A DNA stretch of 64,000 bases, taken from contig NZ_FTNN01000005.1 in assembly GCF_900156405.1 (NCBI RefSeq), positions 106,785 through 170,784 on the forward strand, in the 5' to 3' direction. This document shows, one piece after another, positions 18,604-27,238 of the stretch. This DNA comes from Shewanella morhuae. Lineage in GTDB: Bacteria; Pseudomonadota; Gammaproteobacteria; Enterobacterales; Shewanellaceae. Numbering within the stretch: the first letter of the stretch is position 1; each line of letters starts with the position of its first letter. A program made the translations under genes and the position numbers. The notes beneath the pieces are model-generated. The model did no database searches and was not told the DNA's origin. It was given only the letters and a program-made list of their open reading frames with translations.

Positions 18604-18632
18604 AAGGGCGGCTATGTCCGCCCTTGTTGTTT
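18604..18632 (+). terminator. Terminator of pspABC
   Basis: A perfect AAGGGCGG/CCGCCCTT stem with a six-base loop is followed by a T-rich tract. It separates pspABC from ycjX, although ycjXF still belongs to the psp neighbourhood. Confidence 0.82.
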
Positions 18633-18689
18633 AATTTCTTTTTGATTCTAGTGTATAGTTAACATCATTCGACATAAGGGAAGTCTCTA

Positions 18690-20150
18690 ATGGGAATGCT
18701 TGATGCTTCACTCCATAAATTAACCCAAAAGGGTCAATCTCTATTACATCGAACCGCAGACCGGCATTTACGCTTGGCTGTGACTGGGCTTTCTGGTGCA
18801 GGTAAAACTGCGTTTATTACTGGGTTAGTCAATCAGCTGCTCAATGCAGGCCCCGTGTCTACGTTACCCCATGCCCACAATAATAATGCGTTACCCCTGT
18901 GGAAAGTGAGCCGCGATCAGCGATTGCTCGGCGTAAAGCGTGCCATGCAGCCGGATCTTGAAATTGCCAGTTTTGATTATCAAGGCGCTATGTTAGCGCT
19001 TACTGCCAATCCTGCGACTTGGCCTGCTTCCACTCGTACCATTTCTGAATTGCGACTGGCGATTAAATACCAGCCCAAAAAAGGGTTACTGGCTAAGTTT
19101 TCTGATACCGCCACGCTCTATTTAGATATCGTTGATTACCCCGGTGAGTGGTTACTTGATTTACCTATGCTGCGCCAAGATTTTGTAACTTGGTGCAGTG
19201 CCCAGCAAGTGCGTATTGATAATCTTAAAAGTTCACCCTTATATGCCCAGTTTGAGCAATCTTTAAAGACATTGGATTTAGCGGCCAATGCCGACGAGCA
19301 GCAGTTAAAGCTGATTGCCGATCAATACCAGCAGTTACTCAATGATTTAGTGCATATGCAAGGCTATTACCAAGCGCAGCCTGGGCGTATGTTATTGCCG
19401 GGCGAATGGCAGGACGCGCCTTTATTAGCATTTTTCCCCTTGTTATTGATAACAAGTGAAGAGTTTACCAAGTTACAGCAAAGTCATAAGCACAGTGCTT
19501 TTCATGTGCTTGAAAAACGCTATCAAGAATATGTTGCTAAAGTTGTTAAACCTTTTTATAAACATCATTTTGCTGGTTTTGACCGGCAGTTAGTACTCGT
19601 TGACTGTTTTAGTGCGTTGAATCGCGGTAAAAAGCAATTTGAGGATATGGGCGCGGCGCTCAATGCCATTATGGAAAGCTTTCAGTTTGGTCAATCGAGT
19701 TATTTACGACGGTTATTTGCTCCGCGAATAGATCGCTTACTATTTGCTGCGAGCAAGGTTGACCATGTCACCCGCGATCAACAAAGCCATGTATTGTCGC
19801 TGTTAACCGATATGCTCAAACACAGCCAACATTTTGCCAGTTTCGATGGTTGCAAAGTAGAAACCATGGCGATTAGCGCTATCAAAGCGACTCGTCATGG
19901 CATGGTGAAAACACAAGAGGGTGAGGTCGAAGTGGTGCAGGGCATCGGACTTAACGGTAAACCTCTCACCTTGTTTCCCGGCGAAGTACCTACTCGCTTA
20001 CCTGATCCTGATTTTTGGCGTAACCAAGGGTTTAACTTTATCGGCTTTGCACCGCCAAGTAATGCCAATGTCGACCCATCCCAAGTGCATTTTGAGCATA
20101 TTCGACTTGATCATCTGCTGCAGTATTTATTAGGAGATAAGTTGGAATGA
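18690..20150 (+). CDS. ycjX: YcjX-family P-loop stress protein
   Basis: YcjX (DUF463) is a GTPase-like P-loop protein regularly found beside psp genes and induced with them. Its exact function is not known. The 486-residue product carries an N-terminal Walker A GLSGAGKTAFITG near residues 34-46, a DYPGEWLLDLP motif corresponding to the G3 region, and SKVDHV near residue 350 as a possible G4 element. The length is normal for the family. It overlaps ycjF by four bases (ATGA) and sits 58 bases beyond the psp terminator, so it probably has its own promoter or receives read-through. Confidence 0.93.
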   Translation: MGMLDASLHKLTQKGQSLLHRTADRHLRLAVTGLSGAGKTAFITGLVNQLLNAGPVSTLPHAHNNNALPLWKVSRDQRLLGVKRAMQPDLEIASFDYQGAMLALTANPATWPASTRTISELRLAIKYQPKKGLLAKFSDTATLYLDIVDYPGEWLLDLPMLRQDFVTWCSAQQVRIDNLKSSPLYAQFEQSLKTLDLAANADEQQLKLIADQYQQLLNDLVHMQGYYQAQPGRMLLPGEWQDAPLLAFFPLLLITSEEFTKLQQSHKHSAFHVLEKRYQEYVAKVVKPFYKHHFAGFDRQLVLVDCFSALNRGKKQFEDMGAALNAIMESFQFGQSSYLRRLFAPRIDRLLFAASKVDHVTRDQQSHVLSLLTDMLKHSQHFASFDGCKVETMAISAIKATRHGMVKTQEGEVEVVQGIGLNGKPLTLFPGEVPTRLPDPDFWRNQGFNFIGFAPPSNANVDPSQVHFEHIRLDHLLQYLLGDKLE

Positions 20151-21355
20151 CGTTAAAGCTATCGGATAAACCCAATGATCAAACCTCCAATTCCGCTGTA
20201 AACGCAGCAGGACAATTGATTGAGAATAAACCACTGAAAAAACAGCAGCTGTTTGACTCACAAAGCGTAGAACTTAACCCTACTAAAGAGGAACTCAAAG
20301 CAGCGAAAGCCTTTGAGCCCAATACACCAGTGCAAGACGTTACCGCCGATGTTGAGGCGTTAATGGACGAGACATTGTTAGCCCATCCTAAAATTATTGA
20401 TGCTAAATCGGTATCGCCTCAACTGGTTAAATCGCGCCGTTGGTCTTGGCTCGCTCGTTTTGCGGCGTTGAGTCTATTGCTGCTCGTTGTGGTTCAAACA
20501 GGATTAGGGCTAAGGGATGCATGGCTTGAAAGCCCTTGGTTGTTTAGTTTTTATGCTGTAGTGCTTGGGGTCGTCAGTGCGTGGGCATTGGCGGGAGCTA
20601 TCAGTGAGTACCGCAAACTTAAGCGACTAAAACATGTCGCAGATACTCAAGAAACGGGAGCAAGGTTAGCGCAGAGCATGCAAATGGGTGAAGCTGACAG
20701 TTTTATCGATAATATCGTTTGTCATTATGAAAACAGCCAAGGGCTACAGCAACTTCGCCGCTCATTAAAAGATGAGCATAATGATGCCGAGAAAGTCATG
20801 CTATTCGAAGATTTAGTGCTAACTGAGCGAGATGAACTGGCGAAAAAAGTGGTGCGAAGATATGCGGCAGAATCAGCCGTGTTGTTGGCCGCTAGCCCTT
20901 TAGCTGTGCTCGATATGGCGATTATCCTATGGCGTAATCAACGCATGCTGCGCGATGTAGCCCGCTGTTATGGTATTGAATTAGGCTATTGGAGCCGGAT
21001 TAAACTTATCCGCAGTATCATTATTAATATTATCTATGCGGGGACGAGTGAGTTAGTCACCGATTTAGGCACACAGTTATTATCGGTTGAAATGACCGGT
21101 AAATTGTCAGCTCGCTTGGCTCAAGGCTTAGGCGGCGGCATGTTAACCGCACGCCTTGGGTATCAAGCGATGGCGCTGTGTCGTCCGATAGTGTTTAGGG
21201 AAGATCAAAGGCCTAAATTATCAAAAGTGCATCAGGAATTATTAATCGAGCTTAAGCAGTTTTCAGGCAAACTGTTTACCAAGGAAGGCCGCGATGCACT
21301 AAAAGGCCAATTTGCTGATGTAGATGACAAGGATTATCGACCGTCTAAAGAGTAA
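20147..21355 (+). CDS. ycjF: YcjF-family (DUF697) membrane protein
   Basis: YcjF is the regular membrane partner of YcjX; its molecular role is unknown. The 402-residue product has a polar N-terminal region of about 110 residues and two hydrophobic segments at about 108-125 and 130-150. The C-terminal DUF697-like domain includes ESAVLLAASPLAVLDM and an arginine-rich segment (NQRMLRDVARCYGIELGYWS). The N-terminal tail is longer and less conserved-looking than the rest. It starts inside the ycjX stop codon, which implies coupling. Confidence 0.92.
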   Translation: MTLKLSDKPNDQTSNSAVNAAGQLIENKPLKKQQLFDSQSVELNPTKEELKAAKAFEPNTPVQDVTADVEALMDETLLAHPKIIDAKSVSPQLVKSRRWSWLARFAALSLLLLVVVQTGLGLRDAWLESPWLFSFYAVVLGVVSAWALAGAISEYRKLKRLKHVADTQETGARLAQSMQMGEADSFIDNIVCHYENSQGLQQLRRSLKDEHNDAEKVMLFEDLVLTERDELAKKVVRRYAAESAVLLAASPLAVLDMAIILWRNQRMLRDVARCYGIELGYWSRIKLIRSIIINIIYAGTSELVTDLGTQLLSVEMTGKLSARLAQGLGGGMLTARLGYQAMALCRPIVFREDQRPKLSKVHQELLIELKQFSGKLFTKEGRDALKGQFADVDDKDYRPSKE

Positions 21356-21392
21356 AAAATACTCTCTATCAAATAGAGCGTTAAACTGCCGG

Positions 21393-21432
21393 AAATGCGC
21401 TAATGGACTTGCTCCTTAGCGCATTTTTTATC
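21393..21432 (+). terminator. Terminator of ycjXF
   Basis: AAATGCGCTAA pairs with TTAGCGCATTT around a 12-base loop and is followed by TTTT. Confidence 0.8.
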
Positions 21433-21471
21433 GCTTATGGTGGAGATTTTTGCCCGTAAATAGCTATTAAC

Positions 21472-21745
21472 ACCAATCACATTAACTATCTAATCAGTTC
21501 AGAGCCTCACGGGTATTTCAATCCGAGGCGCATTGACGCAGAAATGGTTATTCCCTTTTAAGTCAATGCAACACGGGAGTGGGATGCCTGTGAGGCTCCC
21601 AAAGGGCGGCTGATTTAACTGCATGGCAACGCGCTTTATACTGCGTTTAAGGCTTTCGACAGAGCACCACTATGTCTTCAATCCTTCGCCTTGTCTAAAG
21701 CGCGTTGAATTCCCGCTGAATGAACAGATAGTTAATACGATTGGT
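21472..21745. repeat. MITE-like element with terminal inverted repeats
   Basis: The ends are inverted copies: the left begins ACCAATCACATTAACTATCT and the right, reversed, begins ACCAATCGTATTAACTATCT, so 18 of 20 bases match. The interior has no plausible gene but is strongly structured. GAGCCTCAC at 21502 pairs with GTGAGGCTC at about 21590-21598 and encloses a nested GCATTGAC/GTCAATGC stem. A second pair AACGCGCTTTA/TAAAGCGCGTT spans about 21628-21706. The size of about 274 bp, the terminal repeats and the lack of coding capacity suggest a non-autonomous element moved by a transposase elsewhere. I see no clear target duplication. Confidence 0.65.
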
Positions 21746-21977
21746 ATAGCAAGTACTTTGCAACAATCTCTACGTAACAAGTTAGTTACAGTTTGACCGT
21801 GGGTTTTTTCGCCATGTTACTAGCTTAAGTGTTTAGTCAAGGTATGGTAGAACTTATTCGATGGGACGAATCCTTTCTATAGCATCGCCACATAATGCGG
21901 ATATTAAGCTTTCTAACCCAACAACTAACAACCATAAAGAGCAGGAAGAGCTCAAAGCTAATGACAAGGAGCTAGGT

Positions 21978-23171
21978 ATGCAAGATAAGTCAGCTAAAGC
22001 GTGGCAAGCGGCAACACAGGTTATTCATGCAGGACATACGCGAGAGGCTTTTGGCGCTTTAGTGACGCCGCTTTATCAAAGTGCAACATTTGTATTTGAG
22101 TCGGCAAAACAAGGTGGTGAGCGATTTGCGGGTAATGAACCGGGTTATATTTACACTCGTTTAGGTAATCCCACCACTGCTGAACTTGAGCGTAAAATGG
22201 CGATTTTAGAGGGGGCTGAGGCCGCTGCTGCGACAGCATCTGGTATGGGCGCCGTTTCTGGCGCACTACTGGCTAATTTAGAAATGGGCGATCACTTGGT
22301 CGCATCTAATGCGGTTTATGGTTGCACATTTGCCTTAATGACCACTCAATTGGCTCGTTTTGGTATTGAAGTGTCGTTAGTCGACTTTTCAGTTGTAGCG
22401 GAAGTTGAAGCGGCGATAAAACCTAATACCAAAGTGATTTTCTGTGAAACGCCGGTGAATCCTCATTTACAGGTATTTGATTTAACGGCTATTGCCAATA
22501 TCGCTAAACGGCATCAACTGGTTAGTATTGTCGACAATACCTTTATGACGCCCTTGCTGCAGCGACCACTGGATTTGGGGATTGATATAGTAGTTCATAG
22601 TGCCACTAAATATTTAAATGGTCACGGTGATGTGATTGCAGGCATTGTGTGCGGTAGCGAAGAACAGATCCATAAAGTGAAGTATGAAATCTTAAAAGAT
22701 ATCGGCGCGGTCATATCGCCGCACGATGCATGGTTGATTTTACGTGGGCTTAAAACCCTAGATGTGCGTTTACAGCGTCATTGCGATAGCGCCGAGTGTG
22801 TAGCTGAGTTTTTATCTGAGCATCCCGCGGTCACTCGAGTGTACTACCCTGGGCTTAAATGCCACCCGGGCCATAGGTTTATCGGTAAACAGATGAAACG
22901 TGCTGGTGGTGTAATTGCTTTTGAATTAGCCGCAAATTTAGATGAGACCATGGCATTTGTAGGTTATCTAACGCTGTTTTCCATAGCGGTAAGTTTAGGG
23001 GACGCTGAATCCCTTATTCAACATCCGGCATCGATGACACATTCGCCTTATACCGTAAAAGCCAGAGCCGCGGCGGGAATTAGTGATAATTTACTGCGTA
23101 TTTCAATTGGCTTAGAGGATTGTGATGATATTATCGCCGACTTAAAGCAAGCTTTGATGCGCATCATGTAG
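21978..23171 (+). CDS. mdeA: Methionine gamma-lyase
   Basis: This PLP enzyme of the Cys/Met metabolism family splits methionine to methanethiol, 2-oxobutyrate and ammonia. The 397-residue product has the PLP lysine at Lys211 in SATKYLNGHGD. It carries Cys116 in NAVYGCTFAL, a residue that marks methionine gamma-lyases against cystathionine lyases and synthases; both have the same numbering as the Pseudomonas enzyme. The ATG at 21978 was chosen because AAGGAG precedes it by six bases and the protein then begins at the family start. An ATG 39 codons earlier is in frame but adds unrelated residues. The gene stands alone, downstream of the MITE-like element. Confidence 0.92.
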   Translation: MQDKSAKAWQAATQVIHAGHTREAFGALVTPLYQSATFVFESAKQGGERFAGNEPGYIYTRLGNPTTAELERKMAILEGAEAAAATASGMGAVSGALLANLEMGDHLVASNAVYGCTFALMTTQLARFGIEVSLVDFSVVAEVEAAIKPNTKVIFCETPVNPHLQVFDLTAIANIAKRHQLVSIVDNTFMTPLLQRPLDLGIDIVVHSATKYLNGHGDVIAGIVCGSEEQIHKVKYEILKDIGAVISPHDAWLILRGLKTLDVRLQRHCDSAECVAEFLSEHPAVTRVYYPGLKCHPGHRFIGKQMKRAGGVIAFELAANLDETMAFVGYLTLFSIAVSLGDAESLIQHPASMTHSPYTVKARAAAGISDNLLRISIGLEDCDDIIADLKQALMRIM

Positions 23172-23341
23172 CAAGTTAATCCTACTAAGATTAGGCCTGC
23201 TTGGTTATTTTAGGGGGCAGTTAAGTTATTTAGAATATTTTTCAGTATCGATTTGGTATTTTAGGATCCCTTAGTCTATTTTTGATTGAAGGCCACGGAA
23301 GTAGGACGAGAGGCCGAATTTCATGGAGCAGAGGAATCGTT

Positions 23342-23707
23342 ATGAAAACCACAAATCGTATACCCGTTATTATGAGTGTCATGGCATTAACCTTGTTATT
23401 AACAACACCAGTGAGTGCCACAGAAACAAAAAAAGCCGCCGAAAAAATGCAGACTCAGGTTAAATCTGAGACCAGTGAGATGACTGGTACTGCGAAAAAG
23501 GCGATGCCAGATGCCGCCCAAGTCAACATAAACACGGCTTCGGTTGAACAGTTACAAACGCTGAAAGGAATTGGCGCTGCTAAAGCTCAAGCAATTGTTG
23601 ATTACCGCACTAAAAATGGCAAGTTCAGTACAATAGATGATTTAGCCAATGTGTCGGGTGTTGGAACTAAATTGATTGAACAGAATCGTCATATCATCAA
23701 GTTATAA
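23342..23707 (+). CDS. Secreted ComEA-like helix-hairpin-helix protein
   Basis: This 121-residue protein has a signal peptide (MALTLLLTTPVSA, cleavage near residue 23), a short charged linker and a C-terminal double helix-hairpin-helix of about 62 residues. That domain starts QVNINTASVEQLQTLKGIG and continues with VDYRTKNGKF and VSGVGTKLIEQNR, the ComEA-type DNA-binding fold. In naturally competent bacteria such proteins bind incoming DNA in the periplasm; whether this organism takes up DNA is not visible here. The ATG at 23342 follows AGAGGAATCGTT. A ComFB-like gene lies about 0.7 kb away, but the two are not an operon. Confidence 0.9.
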   Translation: MKTTNRIPVIMSVMALTLLLTTPVSATETKKAAEKMQTQVKSETSEMTGTAKKAMPDAAQVNINTASVEQLQTLKGIGAAKAQAIVDYRTKNGKFSTIDDLANVSGVGTKLIEQNRHIIKL

Positions 23708-23769
23708 TCTTTAAGATATTCAGTGTTTAGCAATGCTAAGTTTGGGATAACAATGTTCAGTAACATCTA

Positions 23770-23802
23770 AATAAAAGCCTACATAGTTAGGCTTTTATTA
23801 TT
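23770..23802 (+). terminator. Terminator of the comEA-like gene
   Basis: AATAAAAGCCTA pairs perfectly with TAGGCTTTTATT around a six-base loop. It is palindromic enough to act in both directions. Confidence 0.82.
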
Positions 23803-23870
23803 TTAATCACTTAATTTGCTTATAGATTGTGCAGTTGACTAGGATATTAGCAGATCTTGTTGATTAGCGC

Positions 23871-23899
23871 TTGATCCCGTAGTGGCCATAGGGGATAAT
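23871..23899 (+). promoter_or_regulatory. Promoter of the 4.5S RNA gene
   Basis: TTGATC, 17 bases, then GATAAT gives a good sigma70 promoter about 60 bases before the mature RNA. The implied 5' leader would be removed by RNase P, as for 4.5S RNA of E. coli. Confidence 0.55.
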
Positions 23900-23958
23900 C
23901 CTTCGCGTTCTAGCAAGCTCTTTGGTTTATCTAATCACAAGAAAATGCTCGAAGTTAT

Positions 23959-24070
23959 GGTGACCCTAGGGTCCCCCCGCAATGATAACTTGTGAACTCG
24001 GCCAGGCCTGGAAGGGAGCAACCGCAGCAAGTGACTCGTGTGCCGGGGTGCGGCTCTAGGGGAACCTCCA
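23959..24070 (+). ncRNA. ffs: Signal recognition particle RNA (4.5S RNA)
   Basis: This is the small bacterial SRP RNA that binds Ffh and targets nascent inner-membrane proteins. The conserved apical domain is unmistakable: CCAGGCCTGGAAGGGAGCAA, with the GGAA-type tetraloop and internal loops, followed further on by GTGTGCCGGGGTG. The ends pair (GGTGACCCTAGGG with CTAGGGGAACC) to make the long hairpin. Length and layout match 4.5S RNA of gammaproteobacteria. The end positions are estimates within a few bases. Confidence 0.95.
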
Positions 24071-24339
24071 ATTTTTAATCTGCTATTTTATTATCCCCCT
24101 TTCTCCACCATGTCTTTTCTATCGTATTTTTTGTTTGTTTTTTATCTGAAATACGCTTAATAACGATTATCAGCATTCGAATACGTTTAGATTAAACGTC
24201 AAATTTATCTATTGCACTCTTCCATCTAATTATATGTATTATTCGTATCATCTGAGGTTTGAAAGTTGTGTTTGATGATTTTTACCTGATTATTCCTCGG
24301 CAATTGTTAATTCAGTCCGAATGCGATACTTAGTCAATA
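24071..24339. other. Intergenic region after ffs, nothing recognised
   Basis: This is AT-rich non-coding DNA between the 4.5S RNA and the convergent comFB-like gene. A short T run directly after ffs (ATTTTT) may help termination. I see no open frame, tRNA or strong hairpin. Confidence 0.6.
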
Positions 24340-24627
24340 TTAATTGCTTGCTTCAACCTCTTGTAATCTTTTTTGCAGATTTTGTTTAAGAAAGGCTCGC
24401 GACTTTTCTAGTGCTGTTTGGATCTCGCGTTTTAATTGTTGTAGTTCGTTGTAATCCTCAAAAAAGTAGGTATCGACAAGATGACGAACGTAACGTACAG
24501 GGAGTTGGTTTAAGGTGACGCAGCAAAGATCTGCGAGATAATCTTCGGGAAGCTCATCCATCAGTCCTTCGTCGGACAATATTTCCATTAAAAGCACTTC
24601 ATAGTAATTACGGATTTCAAGTTGCAT
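24340..24627 (-). CDS. ComFB-like (late competence) family protein
   Basis: The 95-residue product resembles the ComFB family: EIRNYYEVLLMEILSDEGLM at the start and ADLCCVTLNQLPVRYVRHLV in the middle, matching the family's D-x-x-x-x-LN-LPxRYV core. The cysteine-rich segment common in other members is reduced to one CC pair. ComFB was named from a competence operon and some members have recently been reported to bind cyclic di-nucleotides; its function here is unknown. The ATG at 24627 has GGAG at nine bases and begins at the family start. The frame stays open 74 codons further to another ATG with a weaker site, so a longer product cannot be excluded. Confidence 0.75.
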   Translation of the reverse strand: MQLEIRNYYEVLLMEILSDEGLMDELPEDYLADLCCVTLNQLPVRYVRHLVDTYFFEDYNELQQLKREIQTALEKSRAFLKQNLQKRLQEVEASN

Positions 24628-25097
24628 TTTGATACTCCATGACTGTTTTATTGAGTTTGCTACTACAAATAGTTTATCACAATCAAAATTTGGTCGAATC
24701 TTTAGCTTATATTGTAGTGTGACGGCTTTAACATTGCCGCTAATTGGGTCTATTAATGAGTTTTCAGCTGTTGTTGTAATCACTACCAATAGCCATTTTA
24801 AAGACTCCTTGTCCTTATTCGCTAATTGACGGTAAAACAATAGCTCCATGTCGCCTTCGCATCATGAAGATGACTTGATTTTGTGTCAGTCAGCTTTAAC
24901 CTATTAATTTAGTAGTGATTTAGTTATTGATACTATTTTAACATCATCATTTTATGAGTTTTTATTAGGCAGTATTTTATCGCTAAGTGAAAATCTATGT
25001 TGGCGTTAAACTCTGATTTGTAGAGGGAGCGCCAGCTTAGTTATGCTGGCGCAATAGTCTGTTAGCTCGATAGTCAATATCGACTAATAGCCAATAG
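24628..25097. other. Intergenic region, mostly featureless
   Basis: This AT-rich region carries only the 5' side of the comFB-like gene and, near its right end, a strong hairpin described separately. The upstream open extension of the comFB frame (24628-24849) does not look like a known domain. Confidence 0.5.
25029..25052 (-). terminator. Hairpin downstream of the DUF2057 gene
   Basis: A perfect eight-base GC-rich stem GCGCCAGC/GCTGGCGC with an eight-base loop lies about 45 bases after the stop codon. No T tract follows on the minus strand, so it may protect the 3' end rather than terminate by itself. Confidence 0.45.
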
Positions 25098-25787
25098 TTA
25101 TAACTGTGAAATTGCCCAACTCATAAACTCTTTGCGTGTTTTTTCATCTGCTTGTAGCCACCAGTATTGCAACATTTGCTGTGGATGAGCACCAGCGGCT
25201 TTAGATGTATCAACAGGAGCAGTTAACGAGGTTGCGCTAATCGCCGTTTGAGCGGATGTTGCCGTAGGGGTAACAGCGACAACAGCACCCGCTGCGGCAG
25301 TAGCTGCAGTGGCACTACCAGATACATCATCAGTTTGATTACCCGTGAACAAACGAGAAACAAAGCTTTCTTCTTCTAAATCAGTATTAGTGACTTGGTA
25401 ATTGACGTCGCCTTTGTCACTACGGGTTAATTTAACTTGCGGATTTTTAGCATAGATTTTGGGCTTTTTAACAACTTCTCCTTCGGCGGCCTCAAGGTGG
25501 TATTGATAGTCGCCATCCACGTTTAACGTCACGATAAAAGGAGCTGATTTAACGAAGGTTTGGCTGTCACTATAATCATCTTCTACCATTTCATGGTAAC
25601 GAAGAGCAATTTTGTGAGTGCCGGGTGCCAAGGTTAAGCTGCTTTTATGATTGAATAGACTGGACTCCACTTTTTTACCGTCAAGGGCAATATATTCAAA
25701 CGACATAGGAATGGTTAGGTCTGCTGCGAACACTGAGGCAGAACTAAGTAATACGAGCAGGCTGCTAATTGGCAAAAGTGATTTCAT
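25098..25787 (-). CDS. DUF2057 (YccT-like) periplasmic protein
   Basis: This 229-residue protein has a signal peptide ending ASVFAAD near residue 22. The DUF2057 domain follows: [20 protein letters not shown], then [21 protein letters not shown] and [15 protein letters not shown]. The E. coli relative YccT has been described as an inhibitor of curli assembly; that role may not carry over. After about residue 150 there is a long alanine/threonine-rich linker before a short C-terminal segment ([20 protein letters not shown]), which is longer than the minimal domain. It is the last gene of the leftward dinG-tauE-priC-DUF2057 cluster, nine bases after priC. Confidence 0.85.
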   Translation of the reverse strand: MKSLLPISSLLVLLSSASVFAADLTIPMSFEYIALDGKKVESSLFNHKSSLTLAPGTHKIALRYHEMVEDDYSDSQTFVKSAPFIVTLNVDGDYQYHLEAAEGEVVKKPKIYAKNPQVKLTRSDKGDVNYQVTNTDLEEESFVSRLFTGNQTDDVSGSATAATAAAGAVVAVTPTATSAQTAISATSLTAPVDTSKAAGAHPQQMLQYWWLQADEKTRKEFMSWAISQL

Positions 25788-25796
25788 TATTATTCC

Positions 25797-26459
25797 TTAA
25801 CGATTATTACTCTGATACGGGCGTTCGAATATTTGAATGCGATTTTCTATATAACTAATAGCTTGCCTGCATTTTCCTAAACGACGATGCATCAAAAGGA
25901 TGTCATTTTGCAATTGTATTTTGTCAGCACTATGACAGTTTTCAAGTTTTGATTCCATTTCTTCAATTTTTTGTTCAAATTTTTTCGCCCAATTTAAATG
26001 TTTGTTCAATTCTGCGTAAATTTCATGACTATTTTGCATCACGTTATTGGCAATCCATTCAAAACCACTGGCTTGATGAGATTGATTCTGGCGTTGGGTA
26101 AAGCGAGCACGACTACTGGCACGTTGCTGAGTTTTAGACTTGATATCAATAGAGGTTGTTAGCAAGGCACGTTTAACAGCGGTGAATCTGTCTTGGATTC
26201 GCTCACAGCTCAGCGCGATAGTTTGTGGGGCAAGTTTTAGCTTAATTTGTTTTTCGAGCTGAATAATGCTGCTACGGATTTGTTCGATACAAGGACTAAG
26301 CAAAGCGCCGTGCTGAACAAATAGCGAATGGTTAAAGCGCTCTGTTTCTTGTAATAGCTTACGTTGCGGTGGTGCAAGCCGATTATCGTGCTGCAGTACT
26401 TCTTGCTCTAGGGCTTTGAGCTGATTTTTCAGCATCACCAGTAATTGTTGGGTGTTCAC
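25797..26459 (-). CDS. priC: Primosomal replication protein PriC
   Basis: PriC helps reload the replicative helicase at stalled forks. The 220-residue product is helical and charged. It starts NTQQLLVMLKNQLKALEQEV, like the N-terminal domain of PriC. It ends with LLMHRRLGKCRQAISYIENRI, matching the conserved C-terminal pattern (RLxRCRxALxxIE) that binds SSB and DnaB. It is longer than E. coli PriC (about 175) because of a middle linker. The GTG at 26459 was preferred because it overlaps the tauE stop (GTGA), has GGAG upstream and aligns with known N termini; ATGs at 26465 or 26474 are alternatives. Confidence 0.8.
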   Translation of the reverse strand: MNTQQLLVMLKNQLKALEQEVLQHDNRLAPPQRKLLQETERFNHSLFVQHGALLSPCIEQIRSSIIQLEKQIKLKLAPQTIALSCERIQDRFTAVKRALLTTSIDIKSKTQQRASSRARFTQRQNQSHQASGFEWIANNVMQNSHEIYAELNKHLNWAKKFEQKIEEMESKLENCHSADKIQLQNDILLMHRRLGKCRQAISYIENRIQIFERPYQSNNR

Positions 26460-27229
26460 AACCATGCGCTCCATGCCAAATTTGCTGCAATCATTAGCAC
26501 GATCAAAATAAACAGTGGACGAATAAATGGCATGCCAAATTTAATCGCGCAGCGAGCGCCAATAAATGAGCCTAACATCATGCACAATCCCATTCCTAAA
26601 CCTATTTGCCACTGTACTTGTCCAAGCCAGCCAAAAATAGCTAATGCGGTTAAATTGCTGGTAAAGGTCATTGCTCGGGCTAGGCCACAGCAGTGCAGTA
26701 AAGGCAGCTTATACAAAGAGCCTGATGTTACCGTCCAAAATGCACCAATACCAGGGCCTGCAAAACCATCGTAAGTGCCTAAAGCTAATCCCTGAAGCCA
26801 CTGTTTTTTAGCGGGAGGTTTAACAATTGGGGTTTGGCTGTTGATATCGGATATCGCATTGGGGCTGACTAAACTGTAAATAGCAATGCCAATGATGAGT
26901 AGTGGTAAGGCTTTTTCAAGCCACTGTGTATCGACTAAATAGACTAAAAAACTGCCCAAGATTGCGCCAATAAATGTAGCGATAAAAGCCATGTACCAAA
27001 ACGAAGGAGTAAAAAGATGTTGGCGATAATAGGTCCAAGCCGCCATAGATGATCCAAAACTTGCCGCTAACTTATTAGTGCCTAATACCATATGCGGCGG
27101 CATGCCTAAAGCTAATAGTGCAGGGATCGACAATAAGCCACCACCACCCACAACGGCATCAATAAATCCAGCGATAAGGCCAATAACTGCCAACAGGGCC
27201 CAATGACTAGGCTCGAGTAACAATTCCAA
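26456..27229 (-). CDS. TauE/SafE-family membrane transporter (first of two)
   Basis: This 257-residue integral membrane protein belongs to the TauE/SafE (YfcA-like) family, whose members are proposed to export sulfite, sulfonates or organosulfur anions. It has about eight hydrophobic segments and the family motif GFIDAVVGGGGLLSIPALLA (about 21-40), repeated in degenerate form in the second half (GTYDGFAGPGIGAFW). The start codon is TTG, preceded by AGGA at seven bases and nine bases after dinG. A related gene, with motif GFIDSIAGGGGLLTIPAL, lies at 47081. The substrate cannot be inferred. Confidence 0.88.
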   Translation of the reverse strand: MELLLEPSHWALLAVIGLIAGFIDAVVGGGGLLSIPALLALGMPPHMVLGTNKLAASFGSSMAAWTYYRQHLFTPSFWYMAFIATFIGAILGSFLVYLVDTQWLEKALPLLIIGIAIYSLVSPNAISDINSQTPIVKPPAKKQWLQGLALGTYDGFAGPGIGAFWTVTSGSLYKLPLLHCCGLARAMTFTSNLTALAIFGWLGQVQWQIGLGMGLCMMLGSFIGARCAIKFGMPFIRPLFILIVLMIAANLAWSAWL

Positions 27230-27238
27230 ATTTTAATC

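Noticed and set aside
21861..21977. 39-codon N-terminal extension of the methionine gamma-lyase frame
   Set aside because: The later ATG at 21978 has a strong AAGGAG site and puts Cys116 and Lys211 at family numbering; the extension is unlike any relative.
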